DNA from: Durio zibethinus
Lineage: Eukaryota; Streptophyta; Magnoliopsida; Malvales; Malvaceae
DNA length: 64,000 nucleotides
Assembly (NCBI RefSeq): GCF_002303985.1
Contig: NW_019167860.1
Coordinates: forward strand, 11,695,403-11,759,402
Direction: 5' to 3'
The notes under the pieces: generated by a model
The model's database searches: none
The model's input: only the letters and a program-made list of their open reading frames with translations
What the model was told of the DNA's origin: nothing
Part shown: piece by piece, positions 37,371-49,830 of the stretch
Numbering within the stretch: the first letter of the stretch is position 1
How the letters are laid out: the number at the start of each line of letters is the position of its first letter
Made by a program: the position numbers and the translations under genes

Positions 37371-38186
37371 AAAGCTATTTTTTTTATATTCATATATCAG
37401 AGTGTTATGACATGATCTTTCTTTAAATACAATTATAAATAAATGATTAAGGTGTTTGTATGGAAAAACGCCTTTATTGGTTATCAATTAAGGTGTTTCT
37501 TCCTACAACAGTTTTATTGTCCCATATTAAAATTTTATTTTCCCTCTCGATGATCGTATTCTAACAATATGAATATTCTAATGTCTAATCGTAAAGAAAA
37601 AGATAATATAACTATCAAATATGGTGTTTGTATATATGGAACGCCTTATTCCATGTCTTCTTTATGTTTCAATTACAAATATAATTGAAATTTATATTTC
37701 AATAGATCTTAGCTCATAGTATTTACTGTTTTCTTTGAAAAAATTTTAGCTTTCTTATCCATCATTTAATCTTCATTCTGTTAAGTTTATCATCAATTTT
37801 TATACAAAATGGTGTGTATACTTTCTGATTGATAGTGTGTAATCCAATATGCCTAGATTAAAGGCATTTCCTATATATTATATTTTTTTGGTTAAATTAT
37901 TTTAGCTATTTTCAATCTTTTAATGTTTTGTTTGTGATTTATATTTTATTTAATGATGTGAGGGCATTCCATCCACCATATGCCAAGACTTGTTTTTCAT
38001 TATGTTTTTAACTTTAACAATATTCTTTCTTTTAAACAATTATAGTTGGTTTTTCACTAAGAAATATGTGATTGGTTACATTGTTTATGATGCAATTAAA
38101 CCAGATGGAGACTTCGTTGCATTTATTATGTTTTATTGCTGTAACTTTATTAAATATTGACGTAAAAAAATGATGTAGACTATCTT

Positions 38187-39300
38187 ATGGTAGAACATCT
38201 TATTATTAGAGAGTTAAATTTAAATGCAATGGACTTTGAGAGTGATATACAATGTGAAGATAAGATTAGAATAAACATGAGAGCTTTTGCAAAAATATGT
38301 GATTTGCTTAAAACAAAAGAGGGGTTACAGTCATCTAGACATATGTCAATAAAAGAACTAGTAATTAGCTTCCACTACATTAGTGCCCATCATACAAAAA
38401 ATAGGATTATGAAACATCAAGTGGCCAGATTTAGAGAGATAATTAGTAAACAATTCCATTATGTGTTGAATTTTATTTTAAGATTGCATATACCGTTATT
38501 TAAAAAACCCAAACCTATATAAAAAAATTCAACAAATAATAGATAAAAATAGTTCAAGGGTTGTTTATGTGCATTAGATGGGATATACATTAAAGTCAAT
38601 GTTGATGTAGTTGACTAACCGAGATTCAGGACCAAGAAAAATGAAATTGCTTCCAATGTTTTTGGTGTTTGCACCCCAGATATGCAATTCATATATGTTC
38701 TATTGGGATGGGAAAGTTTTGTAGCAGATGGTAGATTGTTAAAGGATGCCATTACACATAGGAAGGGGTTGAGGATCCCACAAAGTATTATTTGTATTAT
38801 ATTCATGTAATGTTAATAACGGCATTGCTTATTTCCATATTAGTAATGTTGTTAATCATGTCAATAGGTAATTACTATTTGCGTGATTTCGAATATACAA
38901 ATGAGGAAAGATTCTTTGCACCTTATAGAGGTCAACGATACCATCTTAGTGATTAAAGGATAAGACTCCAACCGATGACTCCATAGGAATACTTCAACAT
39001 GAAACACTCTCAAGTAAAAAATTGTATCAAGAGATATTTTAAAAGCTAGATGGGTAATTTTAAGGGAGAAGTCATTTTATTCAATTAAGACATAGTGTAG
39101 AATCATTTCTACTTATCACCTTCTTTATAATTTTATTTGATCTGATATGGTTTTTGATCCTATTGAAGGGGATGTTACCGAAGAAAATATTTCCCAACCA
39201 CATGAATTTGATCATCAATATTTGATTGCGCATGTTGAGCCATCTGATTATTGGACTTAGTTTAGAGATAATCTAGCTAATGATATGTTCATTTATTGGT
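38187..39300 (+). pseudogene. PIF/Harbinger transposase (DDE_4 type), decayed
   Basis: The open piece at 38,187-38,522 has INMRAFAKICDLL, the helix-turn-helix-like MSIKELVISFHYISAHHTKN and LNFILRLHIPLFKKPKP, the N-terminal pattern of plant Harbinger transposases. After stops, 38,560-38,806 gives ALDGIYIKVN with the first catalytic aspartate, FRTKKNEIASNVFGVC and GWESFVADGRLLKDAI. A GT..AG intron-like gap (about 38,807-38,870) precedes YYLRDFEYTNEERFFAPYRG with the second aspartate and QRYHLSD. The next block, MKHSQVKNCIKRYF, is where the family has its catalytic glutamate (an IER motif); here the aligned residue is lysine. The protein cuts and pastes the element by a DDE mechanism. This copy has several stops and is very unlikely to be active. 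Confidence 0.85.
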
Positions 39301-39539
39301 TGCAATCCGAGGAATAATAACATTATAGATATGTTTTATATTTTATTATTTGTTTATCCAAATGATTTTTATTTTATGTACCATATAGTTGATAGTGTCA
39401 AATGAATATTACAATTTGGAGAACACATTACTTTCTTTCTATGTGTATTCATTTATTCTGTTCTCTTGATTATTTTTTATTTACTATATTGATATTGTTT
39501 CAAAATGTTTAACCATTTTTTTAGAAATTGAAATATCTT

Positions 39540-40570
39540 TATTATGTGACAATCCATCGCAATCCATTCGACGAGCATTTAGAAGATGATTGGATAGTTC
39601 TAGCTTTGGTGACCACTCATGGATTAGAGAGGAGAATTCACATTTAGTTCAATACCTACATTTTTTGACTGATGATCTTAAATAGAGAGCAGATAATGGG
39701 ACATTCTGCGTCAAATATCTAAGTTATATTGAACAAATGCTAGAGCAGGCATTCCTACTTCACAACTTAAAGTCACCCCTCACATTGAATCCAGAGTTAA
39801 GCTACTTAAGAAACAATATCATGCAATTTGTGATATAAAAAATTATTGTGGATTTAGGTGGAATGATTAAGAAAAATCTATTACAACTGAGAAAGAAGTA
39901 TTTGATAAGTGGGTTCAGGTTATTTTTTTAGATGATATTATGGTTTATCTATCTTTTTAAAATTTTTTTCAATGGCTTTTATTTTATTCATCTTTGTTTG
40001 AACTTTGCCAATCACACCTACATGCTAGAGGGTTATGGAATAAACTTTGTCTATTTTTTATGATTTTAAAATGATATTCGAATCTAATAGAGTAACTGGT
40101 CGATGAGCTAAAATAGTAGTCGATGTAGTTGAATTATTAAATGCTAATAAGGATGCTTACTTATCTCCTGAGTTTGTTATCAATGTCAAAGGAAATAAGA
40201 AGAGAGGAGACAATGAAGGTAAAATTGGTTATGTTGCTCCGAGCAATGCTAGGACGATGTTGTTAGGTAAAAAGTGTGCTAGGAGCAATGATGGAGCAAT
40301 TGTTGGATTGGTGCATCAGATTGGTAATATTGGTGCTTCATATGATCGGCTATGAATGTTATGGAAGACATTTCAATTTACTTTAAGACAGAAGTCGAGC
40401 ATATAGATAGAAGAAAGTCACTTTTTAATGAAATAATGTAACTTAATGAATTCACGCCTAATGAAATACTCGTCGCTAGTGAGTATATGATAAAAAAAAA
40501 TCACAAAGTTGAATTTTTCTTTACAATACCGACTGTATTTAGAAGTAATTACATTAGAAAATAATTAAAC
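39540..40570 (+). pseudogene. Myb/SANT-like second protein of the Harbinger element
   Basis: Plus-strand pieces give ADNGTFCVKYLSYIEQMLEQ (about 39,690-39,750), then after a frame change a stretch with HIESRVKLLKKQYHAICD, KNYCGFRWND and ITTEKEVFDKW (about 39,780-39,920), and later GAIVGLVHQIGNIGASYDRL (about 40,295-40,355) and KVEFFFTIPTVFRSNYIRK (about 40,508-40,562). This is the Myb/SANT-like DNA-binding family (Myb_DNA-bind_3 type) that Harbinger elements carry as ORF2. It helps the transposase enter the nucleus and bind the ends. Stops and frameshifts make it non-functional. Position directly after the transposase on the same strand is the normal arrangement. Confidence 0.8.
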
Positions 40571-41109
40571 GAATGTAATGCATATTGCTCATCGTTTGAC
40601 TTTCCTCTTCTTGGACACATGTAGATCGCACTACATGTTGTTTACAGATTCATTGTATAATTTTTAAAACTTATTTATTTAATTAAAGAAGGAAATAGAA
40701 GGTTGTAAATATGCAACTCACTACTTTGCATGTTAAACATAGGTTTATTTATATCAGATTCGTACTTATGTGAATCAAATACATATTTATGATACTACGA
40801 ATTACATTTTAGAATTTAAATTACGAACATTGTAGTATTTCAATATTACACTACACATTCGAATTTATAACTGATAACGTTGCTATATAAAAATACTTTT
40901 TTCAAATAATCATACTTAATATATGTGTATTCATATAAGCTGCCAATTGATATAAAACAAATATATACCAATAATATTAAACTAATACCCCAATCGAAAA
41001 TTAAAAATTATCCATTAAACATGGCATGTTAAAAATATTATAAACAATATAATACATATATTTACACCTAACTAACATTCTCCAATCTCAAGGTGTAGTG
41101 AATGATAAT

Positions 41110-44100
41110 ACATACTTATATCACTCTTTATGGACTTCATCAAGTTCGTCTTTCGTGAAGCTTCCTTTACTCTCCTAATATAAAAAAAAGAAGAAAATGT
41201 TAATAAATGAGAACATAATTTAGCTTTTTTTATTGGAAGATATTCTTATTGTATGGAATTAATACTAACCTTGAATGCTGTGGTTATAAAATCATATAAA
41301 ACTATCTCCCTCATAAAACGAATGACGTAATATCTACATTCAGTAAGTCCTAGTTGACGAGGTACTTGAAAAATAAATTTAGTGGGTTTAGAAAACATTT
41401 ATCTAAATAAACTTAGCATAAAAGATTAAATTTCACATTTACCGGTAATAACACCCATTTTATCTTTGCTTTCTTATCAACTGTAGACATTTTGCTAAAT
41501 TGAATAGAAAAAAAGTTATTAATAGAAAAATAAAAGTAATTATGAAAAAACACAAGATAATATAATAACATGTAATACCTCTTATAAAATTATAAATATC
41601 AGGGTTAGACTTTGCCATTGGTTGAGCAAAGTTAAATAAGTATGGCGTAAAGGAATTGGTATCAATCATAATAAGCTGTCAATGACAATTGCAAACTAAT
41701 AAGAATGATATACTCAGATTAGGCATCATCTCAGATTCAGGTAAAGTTGATATAATTAGTTGTATGAATATAACTTATATAGCATTATACGACACCAAAA
41801 AATAATTGGTCCATTTTTGTATACATTAATCCTTATGATGACCACGAATAACGATAATGCCACTTCACTCACTAATCACATTCGGGTCAATGAATTTGAA
41901 TCTATAGGACATTTGTCTAACCTTGATCTCTCTATATAGGAAGCTACACGATAACAATCAATAGTACTAGTTAGTAATACACCATAATATAGATTAATAG
42001 ATATTGACTTTGTATATTTAAATTTATAAGCTAACCTCATATAGGCAATAATATCAGAAGCTGCTATTTCATCTAGGGTACAAAATACCTCAATCTTAGA
42101 CTCCCCTATATAAGAAATTGATGGATGATCAAATAATCCATCCTCAGACTTAACAATAATGATGTTTCCTCCAGATAAATAATTAAGTGCATAATTAGAT
42201 AACATATCAATAACAGTCTCAGCAAGGATCATTTTGAGTCCTAACATCTTGCTACAATATATAATGAAATATAAGTATTAAAACCAAATTAATAAATATA
42301 ATATACAAATAAATATCAAGTGAATAAACAAAATCATACTCCATGGGTGATACCAAAGGTTGGGCTTGTTGACTTACTTGAAACGACGACTTGTCCTTAC
42401 TGGATGTTGCTAACCGATTGCCCTTCAAGCATATTAGGCTGCATTGCTACCAACATTGCCTTCAAAGTTATGAGTCATTGCTGTTGATCATTCAAGCATT
42501 GCTCCTGGTCATCACTTTACTGTTATTACTGAATGATTGCTTCATATTGTACATTCATCATTGGAGGGGTTTTGAGTTGATTATTGAAGAATTTTGATGG
42601 CAACACAAATCTACCAACCCCATGAACTCGACTATGTCTTTCTTTTTACTCTTAATGCTAAAGACAAGGGATTTTTGCCATAATCGGTTGGCAGTTCACT
42701 AGATTTAAATTTAGAAGTAAAATCATCTTGAAAGACAATAATAAGATAGGGCATAACAACAAAGTTATACAAGTATATAATCATACATACAAGCACAAAG
42801 CCAATCATACGTGATAAAATGAGCAATAACACATAATTTTTTTAATTGTTTCTTCGATTGTTTCATTTGCAAACGATCTATTCTTCCACATATGTTATTG
42901 TTTTTACACATCCCATCTAGAAACTTCAGTGCCAGAGCTAGATAATTCCTAATAAATTAATGCAATATAAGAATAAGAATATATTAAATGAATGTTCATA
43001 AATATTCATTTATAAGTATAAAACAAGTGTGTGAATACTTACAAGCTTATACTAGACATTTGTATAACCCTTTCTCGATGTTCGATAGTGATATACTTGT
43101 TTAGTTTAAATTTTTTTGTTGTTTTTTTATTTTTTAGAAAAAAATAAGGTAAATCACATATTAAGATATCGAATATATTACATAAAATCTTATAAACAAT
43201 TAACATAATGGGTATGCATATCAAGAATTCTTTTGATAGTCGATCTTTAACAAAATGCTTCAAATCTTGATAATTAATAACATCTACATATGACAAAAGA
43301 GGATCAGCCAACATATCACTATTATCAACGAATAGTAAAATATATTATGTTGTCAATCTATTTTTAAAGTCTTTGAATGCACTCCCAGCCGACTGCAACA
43401 CAAGTTTTTTATTCTTATTTGGGATGTCAAACCGTTCCTAATAATTTAAAATAATTAGTATGAACACATTAAATTTTTATTAAATGATCATTTAATAAAT
43501 TTTATGAAATAGTTGAATAAATATACCACAACCAACTCTCATATACGATCCTTTAGATCATCCAAAACTCATCGCTAATTATGGTACGTAATAAAAATGC
43601 TACTACAAATGACCATTCTAATGTGACTAGCCAACTTGGCAGCCTATCAGGCACAGGTTGCCCACTTTGATAAAAATCGACATGAATTTTCATGTTAGTC
43701 GCTTGAATTTATTTATTTTATCCCATTGCTTTTCTTTTTTTTTTTTACTACGGGTATGTCTTCTTCATTTTTAGCAGAGGAGATATATGTTCTTTGAATT
43801 CCATAATACTTACGATTTTGATCATAATTATATGAAATACACCAAATTGTCTCTTTAAATTTCACACGGTAATAAAATACAACCAATGTCATACTACAAT
43901 TACTAGATCAATATATGTAAAATATCCTCAAACCAATTTTATAGGTACAAGCCATACTGTGATTCTCACCTTAAATAAAAGTTTCATGCAAAACAAATAA
44001 TGAGTAAAAAATATACACAATTTTCACAATACCATTCAACAAACCACAATATTTAAACCAAACTACAAAGAAACACTATCAATGCAATGAAGAGAGGTTG

Positions 44101-44330
44101 GGCGACTAAAGTGACGATGGAATGAATAAAAAAAAATTTATCTATATAGTAAGGAATGAAAAAAATAACTATATCAAAGAATATAAATAATACAACAAAC
44201 AGATAAAATATGCACATACAGGTACAAAGAAAGGTGCAATGGTGTTGAGTTGTAGATGATCGATAGTGACGAAAGAGATAAAAAAACCAAAAGCAAACTA
44301 AATGGATTGATGGTTTAGGGCTTGGTTGCA
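41110..44330 (-). pseudogene. Ulp1-like (C48) cysteine protease remnant of transposon type
   Basis: The best-preserved piece, 42,247-41,876, reads VIDMLSNYALNYLSGGNII, then KSEDGLFDHPSISYIGESKI and TLDEIAASDIIAYMRLAYKF, which from memory matches the region before the Ulp1 domain in plant transposon-encoded proteins. Downstream, about 41,360-41,290 gives VPRQLGLTECRYYVIRFMRE, the motif around the catalytic cysteine (codon at 41,336-41,338); the family usually has glycine after it, here arginine. The tail GSFTKDELDEVHKE (about 41,165-41,122) also fits. The histidine-tryptophan part was not found, and the upstream half (42,250-44,330) is eroded, with a charged, Q-rich stretch near 42,420-42,560. 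Such Ulp1-like genes occur in CACTA and Mutator-like elements; presence beside a Harbinger transposase is unusual. Confidence 0.6.
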
Positions 44331-44399
44331 ATGCGGCTTTTTATCGTTTATTATATTAGCTGTTTGGGTTTTCAAAGTTTAAAAAAGGGGAATGAATTT

Positions 44400-45345
44400 T
44401 AAAAATGATCACTAAAGGCGTTTTACCAGAATAAAAGGCCTTAAATGATTTTTGATATTATAAAAAAATTATTTTAAGGCATTTTTTGGATAAAAACACC
44501 TTGAATAATCCCTTCAAACAATTTGAAGGAAATTATTCATGGCATTTTTTACCAAAAATACCTTAAATAACCTATTCAATTTTTTATAAAAGAATATTCA
44601 AGATGGTTTCTGGCCAAAAATGTCTTGAATAACTTCAAAAAAATGAGAGGGTATTATTAAAGTCATTTTAGGCAAAAATATCTTGAATAATCTCCTCATA
44701 AAAATTGAAAAGAATTATTGAATGTATTTTTTGCCAGAAACACCTTAAATAATCCCCTAATAAAAATTAAAGGAAATTATTCAAGACTTTCTTGGCCAGA
44801 AAAGTCTTGACTAACTCTATTCAATTTTTTTTAAGAGATTATTTAAAGCGTTTTTGGTCAAAAATGCCTTGACTAATCTCATTCAATTTTTTCTAAAAGA
44901 TTATTCAAGACATTTTTTTTCAAAAAAAAATGAGAGAGGATTATTCGAGGTGTTGTTTGGGTAAAAGCACATTGAATAATCCCAAAAAAAAATTAGAAAG
45001 GATTATTGAAGGTATTTTTTGCCAGAAACATTTTGAATAATCCCATTCAATTTTTTGTAAAGATTTATTTAAAGCATTTCTTAGCCAAAAACACCTTAAA
45101 TAATTTTCAAAATAAGGGATGGGATTATTGGAGACGTTTTTGGCATAATACGCCTTAAATAATCCCTTTCAAAAAATTCGAGAGGATTATTGAAAGTATT
45201 TTTGGTCAAAAACACCTTTAATAATTTTCTCATAAAAATTAAAAAAGATTATTCAAAGTATTTTTTGTCACAAACGCGTTGAATAATCCATTCAATTTTT
45301 TATAAAGATTATTAATGGTATTTTCTGATAAAAAATATATTTAAT
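44400..45345. repeat. Right array of about 62-bp palindromic units
   Basis: About fifteen degenerate units of the same type as at 36,500-37,370, with GGATTATTCAAGGCATTTTT and the inverted AAACACCTTGAATAATC forms, for example near 44,520, 44,590, 44,650, 44,775, 44,840, 44,938, 45,000, 45,125, 45,185 and 45,245. The array sits near the right end of the element as a mirror of the left one. Confidence 0.85.
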
Positions 45346-45561
45346 AATCTTATTCAATTAAAAATTAAATTGTTTAAATTATCATCATATATGTCAATAA
45401 AATTATAATAATTATTTAAGATTTAATATATTTAAATTTTTTCAATCAAATGAGTGAATTTAAACATAAAATATTTTAAAAATAAAAAAAATTTCAGATA
45501 TTATATTTTTTAAAAAATTATACTTTTTCTTAAAATCTACAATTTCACAAATCAAATATCT

Positions 45562-46800
45562 TAAAAAAAATATTACAACAAAGATAAGCAAAAGAAGTTT
45601 TGCATTTTTTTCTCACTTTTTCATATCCCATTCATAATCATGTCACTGCTTTCTCATTCATGGGGGTCTTTTCAGCTGTAAAATCACAACATAGCAAATG
45701 CCATTTTCCCCATCTAATCAATCATGTTCCAGTTTTTGGTTGTTGCCTTTGGAAGAAAATAAGTGTTCAAACGATTGCAACTCAAATGGTAAACAAACCC
45801 CTTCGAATCAGATATGTGTGGCCATAAATGTTTCCGATAACATTGTTATTGATATGACGGAGGAAAAATAAAAGAAAGTCATCTACATGTTACATCTTTT
45901 TAACAACGACCCCATCTACATGAAACGACCTTATAGTAAAAAGGAAATGTATCAAATCTGAGATAATACATTCTGATCATACAAACATCTTTAAAAGGTG
46001 AAAACTAATAAATTTAAAATTTAAATTTCAACGCTAGCAATTTTTTTTTTATCCCCTTGTTATGGCCATCCTTATAAAAAAATCTAAAATTTTCTTTTGG
46101 ATGCAAACGTTTGCTCAAGATAGTTGAATAAATGTCTTGGCTTTCTAGCTGGTGTAATTGCCTTGGAAGACCAGTTAATTGCTAAAGGAATTCACAACTT
46201 GTTGCTGGACCAGCTTAAATGAGTCCTTTGTTCATCAGGTCTTGATAGAAGAGACTGATTTGTATTCACACTCCAGCATGAATTAAGATGGGACAATGAC
46301 GAAAATTTGAGGACAACGAGGGTTTGGTGATGGCGTGATATGGGATCAGAATCACGAATTCAGCGGAGTGGAACAAGCTGAAATTGGTGACATGAGTCAA
46401 TTTCATCAGCAAACTGAAGACTCTAAAATCAGATCCATTCCCCACATTGCAAAATGATGTCACTTTCAAAAGCACGCATGGGAATCCAAATTCCAGACAA
46501 GTGGACATGTGATATTTCCTTTCCTCTTAAGGCATGTTATAGTCAAAGCATGACGTTATGCATCAAATTAAATGAACAAACACTCAGAAACGTCACGTAT
46601 AAATCCTACATTTACACCCATCTAACCTGCCGAAATCAGGGCAGCACTAAACTTTCAAGTCATTGTACAGTTCTGTATACTAGACTAGTATGTAACAGAC
46701 GACTTTAGTTTTATGCAAAAACAAAGGATGGGAAACAAATACTAAAAGGGTGTTAATGAAACTTAAGTTTCTGTTAGTTTATTTCCATGGCTACCCAGAT
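45562..46800. other. Intergenic, no gene recognised
   Basis: Unique-looking sequence between the Harbinger-type element and the BPA1-like pseudogene. Overlapping small frames at 45,600-45,827 (plus), 46,266-46,508 (minus) and 46,454-46,708 (plus) have no recognisable domain. Confidence 0.45.
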
Positions 46801-49056
46801 CATATGCTAGAAATCCAAAGTGCTTCCTTGGCAAAGTAGCTTCTATTGACTACAGCAATGGCAGCTGCTACAGCAGTTCTCCCTGTAAACTTGCTGCTGT
46901 TACAGCTGCAGTCCCAATAACTGATGCAACAGATTTGGTGATGTCTGAAGCATGATACTTCTCATCCAATGATTTTACAGTTTCCATGCTAGTGTTGATC
47001 TTATCATTTTGGCCAATTCTATTCCTAAGCTTAACAACCTTTGCTGCTGCAGTTGCTGACACCTAATAGGATTCGTCCAGTTCTTTGGCCTTGACAAGTG
47101 CATTTTTGCCTAAAACATAACCATTAGCTAGCATTGTTTTGACAACAGGCACGGCTTCTCCAGAAGCAGAAACAAATTGCCATGAAAAAATTCATCAAAT
47201 TATTTGAAGCATGTGAGACCATTAAACAGTTTTAACTTGGACTACTAGTTATGAAAAGCAAGTAGATACGATAATCAATTCAGCCATTACGGAAAAATCC
47301 TATACAAGATTAATCAAAGAAGAAAATGTCATATTGAGAAACAAACAATGACAACTAGTAAGGACACCAAAAACACAAATATACTATGTACCTGAAGTTC
47401 CTAAATAATTAGGCAAGTTCTTTTTTAGTCACAAAAACAAAAATGTTCCCATGGCCCATGTTGCTCATACTTGAACAGATGAGATAGCAAACTCAGAACT
47501 GGAATAATCTTGAGAAAATTCCAATTTATTCCTGTCTTCAACACTTGTATTACCCTACTATCCTATACTTCACATTCTTCAAAATTTTGATACCCAACAA
47601 ATTCAAGATATGCCAACCAATCATGGAATTCTGTTTAATGTCACAAAATTCAATATATACCAACCATGAAATTTCAAAAGGCAAATAAGAAAGACATCAA
47701 AATCAGAGACTTACGTTGGAGTCCCTTCCTGAGAGTCCAATAAGTAACATGTGCTTATGGGGGGGGGGGGGGTGTAGAGAACCAAGCAATCAACATGCTG
47801 TCCTCATCAAGCAGATTAATTCATGTTGTTCATTGTTGAGCTAGTATCCTCTCAAGTCTTCCATGGAGAACCATCCCAAGGATATGCATAATCTATGTAT
47901 GAACCCCACGTTGATATGCATACAGACTGATCAACAGTTGTAGCTTCCTGACACATCAAAATTTGGGCATTAAAACAATAGCTATAAAATATGAGGAAGT
48001 CAGGATGCACGACGTTAAGTTGCTAATGTTCAGTGACATCCCTGCAATCTTGAGTTCAGAGGACATTTAAAAGCATAAAAAGACTGAAAAAAAAAGTAAA
48101 GAATTAAGCAGTCATCCCCACTTCTTTTTTGTGTGTCTGGGCTAAACAAGTAAAGGAATCGTCACTCATCACTACTTAACCCAACAAAGGAAAATTTAAA
48201 GGAATACCACACCATATATCAGGATGCTAATGAGATTTTCTGTATTGATTGAAAAAGGAAAGGGCTTAAGAGATTATCTTAACAATGATCTGTCTCAATT
48301 TTCAAATTGAAGAATGAGGAAGCCTCTTCTTCATTTAGTCTCCACACCAGAACTCCTCAAAGAAATCAATTATATCAAATCTTCATTCCTAATTTACAAG
48401 AATTTATTTTCTGATATATGTCTCTAAACGGAGTATATTATTAGTCATACAACTTTAAAAGAAGCAAGGTTGGGCTGCTAGCCTTTCAAGATTTACAAAG
48501 TTTAAATTTACCAACTTGTTTAGAGTGGATCACTATTACGAGTTCTCACCTTCTTGGCTAAGTCAAATGAAGCTGATGCACCAGATCTTAAAGCAAGTTC
48601 CCTAAATAGATAAGAACATACAAAGTTCTAAATTCTATACAGGCACAAGATGTTGATATTGTAATATTATCTCTTTGGTTCTGCTAAAGTCAAATTGCAG
48701 GAATTAGACGAATATCTAACGAGTTGCAGCCTTACTCATAAACCTATTGATCAGTTAGATAAGCTGATAACATACCATAGTAATACATTTTGACGCAAAC
48801 AAGATGTTATGGTTACAAATCAAACCACAACAAAGATATTGAAGGAAAAAAGGATCAGAACTATCCAGGTAGCTAAAGGAACTCGCTCACAATTTTTTTT
48901 CTTCTTTCAGAAAAGAAATGACAGTTACTTCCCTCTCCAGAAGCATGAATCAAAGCTTACACTGAGTAAGATGGCTGTTTCCAGTGAATAAACATCTTTT
49001 AATGTGACAAAAACCGTACATGCATATTCCCCACATCTATTTTCAGTAAAGAAAGC
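46800..49056 (-). pseudogene. BPA1-like RRM protein (ACD11-binding partner family), 5'-truncated and broken
   Basis: Minus-strand exon pieces in family order: an RRM end with GEYACTVFVTLKDVYSLETA and ILLS (about 49,056-48,961, followed by a GT donor); ATTVDQSVCISTWGSYIDYA then YPWDGSPW (about 47,955-47,880, after an AG acceptor, then an in-frame TGA); GEAVPVVKTMLANGYVLGKN with ALVKAKELDES (about 47,160-47,065); SATAAAKVVKLRNRIG with INTSMETVKSLDEKYHASD and ITKSVASVIGTAAVTAA (47,062-46,895); and, after a frameshift, GRTAVAAAIAVVNRSYFAKE and ALWISSI ending at 46,800. The family binds the lipid-transfer protein ACD11 and is linked to cell-death control. The N-terminal RRM half was not found to 51,350. 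Internal stops, a frameshift and the missing 5' part make this a pseudogene with introns retained, so not a retrocopy. Confidence 0.75.
47759..47772 (+). repeat. Run of 14 G
   Basis: An uninterrupted G tract inside an intron-like part of the BPA1-like pseudogene. Long G runs are rare in this AT-rich window and are prone to length errors in sequencing. Confidence 0.9.
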
Positions 49057-49329
49057 AGTTACCTTCATTGAAGCATGAATTTCGAGAAATAACAGAATCA
49101 AAGAAATCATGCACACCAAGTATGACAACACTCCTATAACGAGCAGCCAGTCACATTTGCACGAGATTCACAACTTCACATTAGCACTCTAGAACCTACT
49201 TCTATCAATGCCAGCATCCAATTGCTCTATCTTGGGTTTACAAGAATGATCAAGTATAAGCTAATGTTTATCAGCTAATCACATCACACTAAAGCGTACC
49301 TACAACAGAAGGTTATGTAATTTCAAGTT

Positions 49330-49830
49330 AAAAGTAAAATTAAACATCTTGATTATGGTAACTCTCATTAGTTCAAGAAATATGTTACAGACAAGAAAAA
49401 ATGCACTTGCTGGTAAGTCCAATTTGTACAGATTATGAAATCAAACTGAGCAGATTCTGTTAAAGATTTTGATTTTCACATATCATCAGAATGAAAGTAC
49501 CAAGAATCTAACAAAAATGCATTTCAAACAACAGACATCCTTGCTTTGACTTTTCCTAGAAGAGTCGGTAAACAATAAGTGACATTAAACAGCTTGATCA
49601 AAAAACCCTCCTTGATTCAAGAAACCTGTCACAGAAAAGGAAAAAGGAACTTGATGCTAAGTTACATTTGTCCAAATTATGTGAATCATAACCTGAAGAA
49701 ATTCTACTCAAAGAGATTGATTTTCCATAAAATCAAGTATTGATTATTAATTATCCAACAAGAAATCATTTAAGATGAAAGATTTCTTATCTTTTGACTT
49801 TTTTCTCAAAGAACCAGTGAACAATAAGTC
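49330..49830. repeat. Old tandem duplication, about 245 bp
   Basis: Two diverged copies, roughly 49,335-49,580 and 49,585-49,830, share the order GTTCAAGAAATATGTTACAG or ATTCAAGAAACCTGTCACAG, then a TCCAATTTGT or ACATTTGTCC stretch, a GATTTTGATTTTC or GATTGATTTTCC stretch, and a CTTTTGACTTTT-type or TTTGACTTTTCC stretch. Confidence 0.55.

Larger units (their letters stand above)
36181..45561. mobile_element. Large PIF/Harbinger-type element with Ulp1-like gene and mirrored palindrome arrays
   Basis: Ends are inverted but imperfect: the left end reads AGGTGGCATTTGATTCGGGA and the reverse complement of the right end reads AGATATTTGATTTGTGA. A TAA triplet lies at each border (36,179-36,181 and 45,562-45,564), fitting the 3-bp TWA target duplication of PIF/Harbinger elements, although TAA is frequent by chance here. 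About 320 bp inside the left end and 210 bp inside the right end are arrays of 62-bp palindromic units (36,500-37,370 and 44,400-45,345). Between them lie a Harbinger transposase and its Myb/SANT partner on the plus strand and a Ulp1-like protease remnant on the minus strand. An alternative is a CACTA-like element with a Ulp1 gene that later received a Harbinger insertion. Inner Harbinger ends were not found. Confidence 0.6.

Noticed and set aside
42391..43314. Open frames at 42,391-42,597 (plus), 42,632-42,832 and 43,039-43,314 (minus) as separate genes
   Set aside because: They lie inside the eroded upstream half of the Ulp1-like remnant and have no recognisable independent domain.
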